64,000 nucleotides of DNA from Pelethousia sp034928145 (GTDB lineage Bacteria > Bacillota > Clostridia > Christensenellales > CAG-138): assembly GCA_034928145.1 (NCBI GenBank), contig JAYFPE010000005.1:19313-83312 (forward strand), written 5' to 3'. Shown in pieces: positions 50,436-59,305 of this stretch; position 1 is the first letter of the stretch, and every line of letters starts with the position of its first letter. The position numbers were made by a program, and so were the translations under genes. Under the pieces are notes generated by a model. It was not told where the DNA came from. It did not search any database and saw nothing but the letters and a program-made list of their open reading frames with translations.

Positions 50436-51158
50436 TTAATTCTCATTTAAGCCCGCAATATGCCTGATTACCTCGCCGGCGCAGATGAGACCTGCCGCGC
50501 CCGGCACAAAGCTGATGCTGGCCGGGATGGCCCGGCGGCCCGGGGGCGCTGCTTCGGCGCTACGCTGCGGCACGTGTGGCTCCTCCGGGGACCAAACCAC
50601 CCGCACGCCCCGTATACCCCGCCGCTTCAACTCCCGCCGCATCACCCGGGCCAGCGGGCAGACCTCGGTTTGCTCGATATCGCTTACGCGAAAGGCCGTA
50701 GGGTCAATTTTGTTGCCCGTGCCCATGCTGCTGATGACAGCCACGCCCGCCGCCTTGGCCCGCTCGATGAGCAGGAGCTTGGACGTGACGGAATCGATGG
50801 CGTCGATGATATAATCATAAGCCGCCAGGTCGAAAGCATCCGCTGTGGCGGCCTCGTAGCGGGCTACCCGGGCTTCGACTACGGTATCCGGATCGATATC
50901 GGCAATGCGGGCCTTGGCGGCAAGGGCCTTGGGCCGGCCAATGGTGGAGCGTAGAGCGACAAGCTGCCTGTTTAAATTGGAAGGAGCGACTACGTCGTCA
51001 TCCACCAGCAGCAGGCGGCCCACGCCGGCGCGGGCAAGAGCCTCCGCCGCGAAGGAGCCCACGCCCCCCAGGCCGAACACGGCCACGGCTGCTGCGCGCA
51101 GCCGGGCTACGCCTTCCTCTCCAACAAGCATGGCCGTGCGTACATATTGCTCCTGCAT
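50436..51158 (-). CDS. tcdA: tRNA threonylcarbamoyladenosine dehydratase TcdA (ThiF family)
   Basis: 240 aa. E1-like fold with nucleotide-binding VAVFGLGGVGSFAAEALARAGVGRLLLVDDDVVAPSNLNRQL, and DYIIDAIDSVTSKLLLIERAKAAGVAVISSMGTGNKIDPTAF, VSDIEQTEVCPLARVMRRELK characteristic of TcdA/CsdL rather than MoeB/ThiF (no zinc CxxC pairs). Cyclises t6A37 to ct6A in tRNA. Start 51158 has GATAGGGGAC. Single gene. Confidence 0.92.
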   Translation of the reverse strand: MQEQYVRTAMLVGEEGVARLRAAAVAVFGLGGVGSFAAEALARAGVGRLLLVDDDVVAPSNLNRQLVALRSTIGRPKALAAKARIADIDPDTVVEARVARYEAATADAFDLAAYDYIIDAIDSVTSKLLLIERAKAAGVAVISSMGTGNKIDPTAFRVSDIEQTEVCPLARVMRRELKRRGIRGVRVVWSPEEPHVPQRSAEAAPPGRRAIPASISFVPGAAGLICAGEVIRHIAGLNEN

Positions 51159-51192
51159 AAAGTCCCCTATCCTCTCAATATGGATTCGGATA

Positions 51193-51220
51193 CAACAAAG
51201 GGCGGGATTTTCTCCCGCCC
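51193..51220 (-). terminator. Intrinsic terminator of metNIQ
   Basis: Minus strand GGGCGGGAGAAAATCCCGCCC followed by TTTGTTG; about 110 bases past the metQ stop. Confidence 0.85.
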
Positions 51221-51329
51221 CAAGTATACCATACTGCACGAAAGGCTACAAACGGCCTTTTTCCAAATCAACGGCGCAAAGGCTGCGCCCCGAGGCCGCC
51301 GTCCGCGCAGGATCGCTGCCCGCGCAGGG

Positions 51330-52229
51330 CTAGAATTTGGCGATGACGGCGCCGCCGTAGGTGGCGTCGATGAACTGACGAACGGTCTCGCTCTGCAGGG
51401 CGGCGATGAGTGCCTTGGTGGCCTCGGTGTTCTCATTGCCTTCCTTAACGACGAGGATGTTAGCATAGGTCTCGGCGGCCACGGAATCCTTATCCTCAAT
51501 GGCCAGGGCGTCGCTCACCTTCAGGTTGGCCTGGATGGCATAGTTGCCGTTGATCACGGCGACGTCCACATCCTGCAGGGCACGGGCCAACTGCGCTGCC
51601 TCGATCTCCTGAATATCCAGCTTCTTGGGGTTCTCGGCAATATCCAGCTTAGTGGCGGTGAGGCCGATGCCCTCCTTAAGCTTGATCAGGCCCTGGGCCT
51701 CGAGCAGCAACAGCGCACGGGCTTCGTTGGTGCCGTCGTTGGGGATGGCTATGGTCGCGCCGTCGGCGAGATCCGCAAGGCTCGCGGTTTTTCCGGCATA
51801 GATGCCAAAGGGCTCATAGTGGACGGCTGCCACGGAAACCAGGTGCGTGCCGTTCTCGGCGTTGAAATCCGTAAGGTAGGGCTGGTGCTGGAAGTAGTTG
51901 GCATCCAGCTCGCCGCTCTCCAGGGCGGTGTTGGGAAGCACGTAATCGGTGAATTCCACGATCTCCAGCTCATAGCCGGCTGCGGCCAGTTCATCCTTGA
52001 TAACGGCCAGGATCTCCGCATGCGGGGTGATGGAAGCGCCGACCTTGATCTTAACCAGCTCGGCGGAAGCGGCAGGCTCAGCCGCGGGCTCTGCGGGCTC
52101 GGCTGCCGGGGCAGCGGGTTCCGCAGGGGCGGCAGGTTGGGCGGCAGGTTGGGCGGCGGGTTGGGCGGCGCAGGCCGCAAGGGAGAGGGCCAGGACCAGG
52201 GCAAGGGTCAAAGTTAAGAGCTTCTTCAT
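51330..52229 (-). CDS. metQ: Methionine-binding lipoprotein MetQ
   Basis: 299 aa. Lipoprotein signal MKKLLTLTLALVLALSLAAC with C20, an unusual 40-residue Ala/Pro/Glu/Gln tether, then the NlpA domain: KVGASITPHAEILAVIKDELAAAGYELEIVEFTDYVLPNTALESGELDANYFQHQPYL is the methionine-binding signature of MetQ. Last gene of metN-metI-metQ; 75 bases after metI. Confidence 0.96.
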   Translation of the reverse strand: MKKLLTLTLALVLALSLAACAAQPAAQPAAQPAAPAEPAAPAAEPAEPAAEPAASAELVKIKVGASITPHAEILAVIKDELAAAGYELEIVEFTDYVLPNTALESGELDANYFQHQPYLTDFNAENGTHLVSVAAVHYEPFGIYAGKTASLADLADGATIAIPNDGTNEARALLLLEAQGLIKLKEGIGLTATKLDIAENPKKLDIQEIEAAQLARALQDVDVAVINGNYAIQANLKVSDALAIEDKDSVAAETYANILVVKEGNENTEATKALIAALQSETVRQFIDATYGGAVIAKF

Positions 52230-52304
52230 GGTTAAATCCTCCTAATAAAATAATTTTTAAATGTATGCTGAACGCCTTGCGGCATTGCAGTTTATGGAGC
52301 GGAA

Positions 52305-52967
52305 TCAGCGCCTGCGCTTATCCGAAACGATGGTCAGCTTGTTTCCCGCGGCTTGGAACGCCTGCACGATGAGAACCAGGATCACCACGGCCATCCACAT
52401 CATATCCGCCTGGTAGCGGTAATAGCCATAGTTGATGGCCACGGCGCCCAAGCCGCCGCCGCCCAGCGCGCCCGCCATGGCGGAGTAGCTGAGGATGGTG
52501 GTGGTGGCGATAGTCGCCCCATTGATCAGGGAGGGCAGGCTCTCGGGCAAAAGCACCCGGGTGATAATCTGCCAGTTGGTTGCGCCCATGCTCTCTGCCG
52601 CTTCGATCACGCCATGGTCGATCTCTTTGAGGGAGCCCTCCACCAAGCGGCCCACAAAGGGCGCGGCGGCGATGACCAGCGGCGGGATCACGGCCTTGGA
52701 GCCAATGGTAGTGCCAACCAGAAAACGGGTCAAGCCTAGAACGCATACGACGAGGATTAGGAAGGGTACGGAACGGAGCACATTTACCACAGCGCCCAAG
52801 GTCTGGTTAAAAGCAGGGCGGGGCTTGATGCCATCCTCCGCCGTGACCACCAGCAAAATGCCGATGGGAACGCCCAGGATATAGGCGATCACGGTGGAGA
52901 CCAGCGTCATGTAAAGGCTCGCCAGGGTCTCGTTGCCTAAGAGGGTCAGCATCTGCTGGTTAAACAT
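52305..52967 (-). CDS. metI: Methionine ABC transporter permease MetI
   Basis: 220 aa, five membrane helices. Family features: ETLASLYMTLVSTVIAYILGVPIGILLVVT, and the EAA loop GVIEAAESMGATNWQIITRVLLPESLPSLINGATIATTTILSYSAMAGALGGGGLG. Overlaps metN by 8 bases. Forms the membrane dimer of MetNIQ, importing D/L-methionine. Confidence 0.96.
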   Translation of the reverse strand: MFNQQMLTLLGNETLASLYMTLVSTVIAYILGVPIGILLVVTAEDGIKPRPAFNQTLGAVVNVLRSVPFLILVVCVLGLTRFLVGTTIGSKAVIPPLVIAAAPFVGRLVEGSLKEIDHGVIEAAESMGATNWQIITRVLLPESLPSLINGATIATTTILSYSAMAGALGGGGLGAVAINYGYYRYQADMMWMAVVILVLIVQAFQAAGNKLTIVSDKRRR

Positions 52968-53982
52968 GGTAAGCCTCCTCCTGGTAATTTACACCGTGCA
53001 TTTCAAGGTAGCGCTTCATCTTTTCGACCACCGCGTCGTTCTCCGGCAGTTGCACCAAGGTGTAACCCACCATTTTGCCGTCGATGGTCTTGGTATCGGC
53101 AAAGAGGATGTTCACGGGCGCGCCGCACTCAAGTACCATGCTGGTGATAACGGGGCTTGATGTCTTGGTGCCGTCGAAGATGATGCGCAGGCATCTCTCG
53201 CCCATCATCTCCTCGCCCAGGCGGCCGCTGGCGTAAAGCAGGCGCTTGGCGATCTCCGTTTGGGGCCGCATGAAGATATCCTCCACGCTGCCGATCTCGG
53301 CGATACGGCTGTTGTCGATAATGGCCACGCGGGAGCAGATCTCCTCGATCACGCTCATCTCGTGGGTGATCACCACGATGGTGATGCCCAGCTTCTGGTT
53401 GATCTCCCGCAAAAGGTCGAGGATGGAGCGCGTGGTGGTGGGGTCCAGGGCGCTGGTGGCCTCGTCACACAGGAGCACCTTGGGGTTGGCCGCCAGGGCC
53501 CTGGCGATGGCAACCCGCTGCTTTTGCCCGCCGCTGAGCTGGGCCGGATAGGCCTTTTCCTTATCCGTAAGCTCCACGATGGAGAGTAGCTCCCGCGCCC
53601 GCTTAACAGCGTCCGCCTTGGATACGCCCGCGATCTCCAGCGGGAAGCAGATGTTTTGCAGAGCCGTTTTCTGCATCAGCAGGTTAAACTGCTGGAAGAT
53701 CATGCCCATGTTGCGCCGGGCTGCCAGTAGCTCGCCCTCAGCCAGAAATTCCAGCGGCTGGCCGGCAATGACCACGCTGCCCTCGGTGGGCTTTTCCAAA
53801 TAGTTCATGCAGCGCACCAGCGTGCTCTTGCCTGCGCCGGAGAGGCCGATGATGCCAAATATCTCCCCCTCGTAAATGGTCAGATCGATCCCGGAAAGGG
53901 CGGTGACCGCCGTATCCCCCGAGCCAAAGGTTTTATTCAACCCCCGGATGGTGATGATCTCGTTCCTGCTTGCCGCATTCAT
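52960..53982 (-). CDS. metN: Methionine ABC transporter ATPase MetN
   Basis: 340 aa. Walker A GLSGAGKST (46-54), signature LSGGQKQRVAIARALA, Walker B VLLCDEATSALDP, H-loop VVITHEMSV, and a C-terminal NIL domain (from about 260: CLRIIFDGTKTSSPVITSMVLECGAPVNILFAD) that binds methionine and inhibits transport. Start 53982 after AGGAGG. It is preceded by a terminator and a Met-rich leader peptide, with no promoter of its own visible, so it appears attenuated. Confidence 0.96.
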   Translation of the reverse strand: MNAASRNEIITIRGLNKTFGSGDTAVTALSGIDLTIYEGEIFGIIGLSGAGKSTLVRCMNYLEKPTEGSVVIAGQPLEFLAEGELLAARRNMGMIFQQFNLLMQKTALQNICFPLEIAGVSKADAVKRARELLSIVELTDKEKAYPAQLSGGQKQRVAIARALAANPKVLLCDEATSALDPTTTRSILDLLREINQKLGITIVVITHEMSVIEEICSRVAIIDNSRIAEIGSVEDIFMRPQTEIAKRLLYASGRLGEEMMGERCLRIIFDGTKTSSPVITSMVLECGAPVNILFADTKTIDGKMVGYTLVQLPENDAVVEKMKRYLEMHGVNYQEEAYHV

Positions 53983-54027
53983 GCGCCCGGTATACCTCCT
54001 TGAACCAACTCGTATGATATCACACAT

Positions 54028-54060
54028 AAAAAGGGCCGTGAGCGTATACGCTCACGGCCC
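54028..54060 (-). terminator. Attenuator-type terminator upstream of metN
   Basis: Minus strand: 28-base perfect palindrome with half-site GGGCCGTGAGCGTA, then TTTTT. It lies 20 bases after the leader-peptide stop and 46 bases before metN. Confidence 0.9.
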
Positions 54061-54079
54061 GGCTATATCCAAACTATGG

Positions 54080-54175
54080 CTATGCCAGCACCCATGGACG
54101 CACACGCTCTCCATGCCCGAAGGACATGGAGCCACACATCATCATGCCGCACATAGCCATGGCGAAATTCTTCAT
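54080..54175 (-). CDS. Methionine-rich leader peptide of metNIQ
   Basis: 31 aa starting MKNFAMAMCGMMMCGSM: 7 of the first 17 residues are Met, 3 of them consecutive, plus two Cys. SD AAAGGAG is 8 bases upstream. The ORF sits between a good promoter (54240-54268) and an intrinsic terminator (54028-54060) in front of metN, the layout of amino-acid biosynthesis attenuators. Alternative hairpins are visible: CTCCATG pairs with CATGGAG, while CATGG can pair instead with the later CCATG. GAGCGT in the leader can also pair with ACGCTC in the terminator 3' arm. Ribosome stalling at Met codons would be the sensor (inference). Confidence 0.75.
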   Translation of the reverse strand: MKNFAMAMCGMMMCGSMSFGHGERVRPWVLA

Positions 54176-54239
54176 AATGCTTGCTCCTTTCCTCCGTTCA
54201 TAAGCGCTTAGCGCCCGCCGAAAAATCTTATTGCAATGT

Positions 54240-54268
54240 ATGATACCATGGCTGCCCTATCATGTCAA
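54240..54268 (-). promoter_or_regulatory. Promoter of the leader-metNIQ transcript
   Basis: Minus strand TTGACA (54263-54268), exact 17-base spacer, TATCAT (54240-54245). It places the start of transcription near 54233, about 58 bases before the leader ATG. Confidence 0.85.
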
Positions 54269-54309
54269 CCACAAAATATATATTTTCACTTTTGCCTATT
54301 CGGCTCTTT

Positions 54310-54441
54310 TCAGCCCTGGCCCTTATACTTGCGATAGGTAGCCATGCCGCCCCGGATATGCCGCTCCTCCTTGTTGCGCTTGAGGATCTGCCCCACGGCC
54401 AGCGCCCGGCAGGTGTCTAGCCCCGTCAGGCGCTCGGTCAT
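54310..54441 (-). pseudogene. 3' remnant of the gene at the element insertion site
   Basis: A 43-aa frame (MTERLTGLDTCRALAVGQIL through IRGGMATYRKYKGQG, stop) starting 5 bases from the recombinase stop. It is GC-rich with core codon use, unlike the adjacent mobile DNA, and looks like the C-terminus of a chromosomal gene whose 5' part lies beyond the inserted elements. Family not recognised. It could alternatively be a restored short ORF. Confidence 0.5.
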
Positions 54442-54445
54442 ATCC

Positions 54446-55852
54446 TTATGTAAGGTTGTCATTAACTAGAACGGTTTCATTCAGGCCTAAATCTCCCAGC
54501 AATCGCAGGTAAATGTCCACATTTCCGTCCTTATCCACCTCGATCTTCTGGATGATCTGCCTTAACTGGGCGTTGGTCATATCCCGTACTGATACAATAT
54601 CCTCAATGGTTGAAAACGTGCGCCGAATGATGGTTTCAAGCTGGTCGCCCTTGTTGATGTTGTATTCCACCAGCTTAAGCTCGTTTTCCAGCCGCGCGAT
54701 TTCTTCTTTTGACCCTCCGATTTTATCGTTTAGTTCTTGGCGGGTAATAAGGTCATCCGCATACATATCCATGTATTTTTGGCGGTTTCGGCTCAGCTTC
54801 GATAGCCTGTCCCTTAGTTCCTTTTCGTAATGCTCATTATCATGCTTGGCTTTATAAATGCGGGTGAATTCCTGTGTGACATTGCGTATCACCTTGCCTT
54901 TTTCCCGCAATAGCTCCTTAAAATAAGCTTCTAAGGCTTCGATCAGCTCATCCTCATCCACTGTTACCGCATTGGGGCAGTTATCCGCGCCTTTGCCGTT
55001 ATGGGAGGAACAGACCCACCGCACATAGGTGTTTTTATAGGTTCGCACGGTACGGCGAAAAGACCAGCCGCACTCCTTGCATTTGATTAAGGTAGAAAAC
55101 AGGTGTTTGTTGCTTTGGCGCTCTTTATTCACCTTGAACATCATTCCCCTGTTTCCCATGATCTCCTGCGCCTTATCGAATAGCTCTGGCTCGATGATAC
55201 GCAAATCCGGCCGGTCGGCCACCATCCATTCCGCTTCATCCTTTTGTGCGCGCTGCCCGGTAAGGAAGTCCGTTACCTCCTGCTTTCCGTTGATGATCTT
55301 CCCCGTATAAAGCTCATTGGTCAGGATGCGGCAGGTGGCATTCTGGCTCCATTGGCAGTTTCGCTTTGTTTTGTACCCGCGCTCATTGAGCATGTTGGCG
55401 ATCTTCGCGGCCCCATACCCCTCTTGGATGTACCATTGATAAATCTGCCGGATAACCGCCGCTTCCTCTTGATTGATCGCCAAGTTGAAATAATCCCCAA
55501 TGGTCTTATCGTAGCCATAGACGATATTAGGGACACGGCCCTTTTCCGCATTCATTTTCTTTCCAAACTTTACACGCTTAGAGGTATTGGCGCTTTCTTC
55601 TTGTGCCAAGGCCCCAAATATGGTCAGTACGAATTCCGAATTTCCCAATACGGTCATATTGGCCGTTAGGAACGTGGTTTCCACCCCTAGGGACTTTAGC
55701 TCCCGTATGCTCTGTAAAAAGTCCACCGTATTACGGGCAAAGCGGGAGATATCCTTCACCACCACCATATCGAAAATACCCTGCCGGGCATCCTGCATAA
55801 GCCGCAAGAACTCCTTACGGTTCTTTATCTTCGTGCCGGATATTCCTTCGTC
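54446..55852 (-). pseudogene. Large serine recombinase, N-terminus lost to an insertion
   Basis: Homology begins at DEGISGTKIKNRKEF and runs through VVKDISRFARN, the recombinase domain (GYGAAKIANMLNERGYKTKRN), the zinc ribbon (CKECGWSFRRTVRTYKNTYVRWVCSSH) and the C-terminal coiled coil. The first 50 or so residues with the catalytic Ser motif (YxRxS) are absent; upstream sequence reads as non-homologous and stops at 55940. So this integrase was broken when the element to its right inserted. The 3' end adjoins GC-rich chromosome at 54441. Confidence 0.85.
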
Positions 55853-56009
55853 ACGTTGTGTCAAGTAGGGACGTAAAAAAATATGAAACCTTTTTGGGGA
55901 ATCTCTCTTAGCGTGTCGATTTTCTGCAAAACAAAGCAAAGAGGGCTGCCGTTCACAGGATAATGCCTGCGGACAGCTACCCCCTTTACCTTATCTTCTT
56001 GGCAGGTTT
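55853..56009. other. Left end of the inserted element
   Basis: AT-rich stretch between the broken recombinase and the recombinase trio. The junction should lie within a few bases of 55853-55870, where recombinase homology ends. No ORF supported. Contains a CCTGCGG-containing hairpin and ends with the stop region of the first recombinase. Confidence 0.5.
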
Positions 56010-57602
56010 TTATTTCTGCCCATGTCCTTCTCCTTGGCCACGAAACGTCCAGTCGATATGAATGGACCTGTCATTGTAAACGTAGATGCAATCTACAAAA
56101 TCAACTACCATCTGCCGAGTAAGGGTATCTGCCTTCAAATATTGTAGGAGCTTTGGTTCTCCCTGTTTGGCAGCAGCAAGTTTGGCTTGCAGCTCGGCAA
56201 GCTCGGCTTCCAATCGGTTTGTCTGCCGCTCCATATCAGCCTGCTCCCGTGACAGCTTTTCACGCTGGTGCCGGTATTGCTCCCTGCTGATTTTTTCTTC
56301 TGCCATGGCATCGTATAGTTCTGCTTTCTGTTCGGAAATTCCATTGCACGAGGATTGATAGACAGCTATTTGCTTCTGTTGCTTGGCCATGCGGTCATTG
56401 CTCCCAGCTTTTATCAAAAGGTCTTTTTCGTCCAATAAAACCTTGATGTAAATGTGGATGGCGGACAGGACAACGCCTGCGATTTCATCTTCCTTGATGT
56501 TACCTTTCATACAGCCCAAGCCCGAGGTCTTGCTTTTTGTGTTGCAGAAAAATTGGGGAGTGGGAGTAGGTCGGCGGGACATGGCATGGCGGCAATGCCC
56601 ACAGCGTATTTTTTCGGTCAATAAATGAACACCGAACGGCACAGACTCCTTTTCTATAAACGGAGCCAAATTGTCCTGTGCCGCCTGAAATTCCTCTGTT
56701 GTCACAAGGGGTTCGTGTTTTTGTTCTACAACAATCCAGTCTGATTTATTGTTTTTCAGTGTCGTTTGATTTCCCACTTGTGGGCGGTATCGCTTGCCAT
56801 AGATCACAGCGCCCAAATATCGTTCATCCCGCAGAATCCGTGTTATCATGGCATGATCCCAAAGGTCAGTACCTTCCACGCCGATCCACCATTTATGATG
56901 ATGGCCCTGCTGATTTTTTATTTTGCTGGCAGTGGGTACTTTCTCCGAGTTAAACAGACGGGTAATCTCCAGTGTGGACATTCCCATTCCAGCTAACCGG
57001 AAGATACGCTGTACAATCCCGGCACTGTCCTCATCAACGACAAGCTGGTTTTTATTTTTCTTATCCTTGCGGTATCCGATGGGTGCAAAAGGGCTTAGAT
57101 AATCCCCTTTGAGCGCCTTCGTTCGCTTGCCGCTTTTTACTTTCAGGGATAAGTCCTTGCTGTAATAGCCGTAAATCACGTTGCGAAAGGCAATGTCCAC
57201 GCCACTGGTCTTTCCCTTCATCTTTGCACTGTCGTAGCCGTCGTTAACAGAAATAAATCGGATGCCTAAAAAGGGGAAAATCTGATCCACATAGTCGCTG
57301 ACCGTGATGTAATCCCTGCCGAACCGTGAAAAGTCCTTGACAATGATGCAATCAAATTCCTTTGCCTTGGCTTTCTGTAAAAGCCTCTGCATATCAGGGC
57401 GCTGCATATTGGTTCCCGAAAACCCGTCATCGCACAGCTCTATGATTTCACTGCCCCGAAATTCCGGGCAGCTTTCCACATAACGGCGGAGCAGCTCCCG
57501 CTGGTTAGTAACGCTGTTGCTTTCATCCTTGACCCCATCCCGGCTGTCCTCGTCCTCCACGGAAAGCCGGATATACAAAACGATAACATAGCTTTTATCC
57601 AT
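56010..57602 (-). CDS. Large serine recombinase 1 of trio
   Basis: 530 aa. Catalytic S14 in LYIRLSVEDED, conserved arginines (QRELLRRY; VKDFSRFGRDYI), recombinase domain (SPFAPIGYRKDKKNKNQLVVDEDSAGIVQRIFRLAG), zinc ribbon CGHCRHAMSRRP...CNTKSKTSGLGC, coiled coil and a DUF4368-like tail (MVVDFVDCIYVYNDRSIHIDW). Start 57602 (GGAGGTGGCGGTCA); overlaps the end of recombinase 2 by 8 bases, so translation is coupled. Likely acts with its two neighbours in excision/integration. Confidence 0.93.
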   Translation of the reverse strand: MDKSYVIVLYIRLSVEDEDSRDGVKDESNSVTNQRELLRRYVESCPEFRGSEIIELCDDGFSGTNMQRPDMQRLLQKAKAKEFDCIIVKDFSRFGRDYITVSDYVDQIFPFLGIRFISVNDGYDSAKMKGKTSGVDIAFRNVIYGYYSKDLSLKVKSGKRTKALKGDYLSPFAPIGYRKDKKNKNQLVVDEDSAGIVQRIFRLAGMGMSTLEITRLFNSEKVPTASKIKNQQGHHHKWWIGVEGTDLWDHAMITRILRDERYLGAVIYGKRYRPQVGNQTTLKNNKSDWIVVEQKHEPLVTTEEFQAAQDNLAPFIEKESVPFGVHLLTEKIRCGHCRHAMSRRPTPTPQFFCNTKSKTSGLGCMKGNIKEDEIAGVVLSAIHIYIKVLLDEKDLLIKAGSNDRMAKQQKQIAVYQSSCNGISEQKAELYDAMAEEKISREQYRHQREKLSREQADMERQTNRLEAELAELQAKLAAAKQGEPKLLQYLKADTLTRQMVVDFVDCIYVYNDRSIHIDWTFRGQGEGHGQK

Positions 57603-59304
57603 TGACCGCCACCTCCATTGGGAACAACAGACACTCTTGCAGATGTCTGTATTCATCTTCAAAACGGAGATGTACCGTAACAGCGGTCTTGCTGTGGACA
57701 ATCACATGATCTACCAGTTCGAGAACCATCTTCCTTGTCAGCGCCGGTTCCTCATGGAAGGTCAGGAGCGTTCGCAACCATGGATTTTCCTCTGTTCGTG
57801 TTTCTGTGACCGTCTGCTCCTGTGCCATAAGCTCATTCAAAAGGGCGGTCAACTCTGCCTCCTGTTCTTTATAGCGGTTTTGCGCATAAAGATAATCTCT
57901 TTCGTCCATCAGACGGTCTAAGTAATCATCACAAAGACTTTCTCTCAGACGAGTAATCCGGTCAAGCTGCTCCTTCGTCTGATTGATATGGCGTCTGATT
58001 TTCTGCTTTTGGGAGAGAACGGCGTTCTGATTCGCCGCACTCCTGATGAGCTTTTCCATATCCAAAGCCATCATAAGCTGGGCCTGAATCACGCTGAAAA
58101 CCGATTCTAAGAGGTCTGTCTCGGGTATGCTGATAAAGGAACACCGGTCGGTATCTGTGGCATGGACAGGACAAATATAGCTGTACCAAACGTGGAATTT
58201 CGGTTTTTTATTTTTATTTTCCCGCACGTTTTTATAACGTACAAGACCCGTTTTGCAGCCACCGCAGCAGACAAGTCCTTTCAGGAGGTTTTCCGTGTTT
58301 ACAACCTCTGCAAACCGGGCCTGCTTCTCGTAATACTCTCTTGTTACCTGCTCATTAAGCTGCTGTACGCTATCAAAAGTATCTTGGTCAATGATGGCCT
58401 CATGCGTGTTTTTTACAACAACCCACTGTTCTTTTGGTATTTGGGTCTGGCTCTGTCCTTTCCAAAGCGCCTCCTGTTTTCTGCCCTGTACCATATATCC
58501 CAAATAGACCTCGTTGGACAGCATGGATTTAATGGCCGGTATTTTCCATACCGCATTGGCAAAGCGTTTGTCCTTTACCAGTCCTTTTTCAAAACGGTAA
58601 CGGCTGGGGGATGGAATATCCCGCCGATTCAGTTCCCATGCGATGTTCTGATAGCTCATTCCCGAAAGCCGCCAGTGGAAAATATCACGAACAGTGGGGG
58701 CGGTATCATCGTCCACAATCAGGCGATGCTTATCTTCCGGGTCTTTTAAGTAGCCATAAGCCGCCCATGCACCGATAAATTCGCCTCGTTCCTGCTTGCC
58801 ACGCAGGACAGGACAGATTTTTTGAGAGATGTCACGGGCATACACATCATTCACAAGATTTTTCAGGTTTATGGTAAGGCTGTCAAGGGTGGATGGATCA
58901 AGGCTGTCGTAACCATCGTTTACAGCGATGAAGCGCACTCCCATGAACGGGAATATCTTTTCCAAATATTCTCCGGCCTCAATGTAGTTTCTGCCGAAAC
59001 GGGAAAGGTCTTTGACAATGACGCAATCCACATTGCCCATTCGTATATCATCCAAAAGGCGTTCAAAATCATCCCGTGCGAAGTTGACCCCTGTTTCCCC
59101 ATTATCCGAGTAGACCGAATAGAGGGACAGGCTTGGGTCGCCCGCAATATAAGCACGGAGTATGGCTTCCTGATTTTCAATGGAATCACTGTTTTCACGA
59201 TGTCCGTTCAGTACGGAAAGCCGCACATAGGCACCCGCTTTGTAGACCCTTCGCTTTGTTTCCTGCGGTATGGGAGCCTGTCTGAATTTACTTTTTCTTG
59301 CCAT
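57595..59304 (-). CDS. Large serine recombinase 2 of trio
   Basis: 569 aa. S30 in AYVRLSVLNGHRENSD, VKDLSRFGRNYIEAGEYLEKIFPFMGVRFIAVNDGYDS, recombinase domain (AYGYLKDPEDKHRLIVDDDTAPTVRDIFHW), zinc ribbon with CCGGCKTGLVRYKN...CPVHATDTDRC, a long coiled coil, and the DUF4368-like C-terminus (LVDHVIVHSKTAVTVHLRF). Starts one base after the stop of recombinase 3 with its own SD GGGAGGTGGTATAG inside that gene. Confidence 0.94.
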   Translation of the reverse strand: MARKSKFRQAPIPQETKRRVYKAGAYVRLSVLNGHRENSDSIENQEAILRAYIAGDPSLSLYSVYSDNGETGVNFARDDFERLLDDIRMGNVDCVIVKDLSRFGRNYIEAGEYLEKIFPFMGVRFIAVNDGYDSLDPSTLDSLTINLKNLVNDVYARDISQKICPVLRGKQERGEFIGAWAAYGYLKDPEDKHRLIVDDDTAPTVRDIFHWRLSGMSYQNIAWELNRRDIPSPSRYRFEKGLVKDKRFANAVWKIPAIKSMLSNEVYLGYMVQGRKQEALWKGQSQTQIPKEQWVVVKNTHEAIIDQDTFDSVQQLNEQVTREYYEKQARFAEVVNTENLLKGLVCCGGCKTGLVRYKNVRENKNKKPKFHVWYSYICPVHATDTDRCSFISIPETDLLESVFSVIQAQLMMALDMEKLIRSAANQNAVLSQKQKIRRHINQTKEQLDRITRLRESLCDDYLDRLMDERDYLYAQNRYKEQEAELTALLNELMAQEQTVTETRTEENPWLRTLLTFHEEPALTRKMVLELVDHVIVHSKTAVTVHLRFEDEYRHLQECLLFPMEVAVNG

Positions 59305-59305
59305 G

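Noticed and set aside
54028..54268. S-box (SAM) riboswitch or T-box upstream of metN
   Set aside because: No S-box core sequences and no T-box AGGGTGGNACCGCG motif; the region is explained by a leader ORF and terminator.
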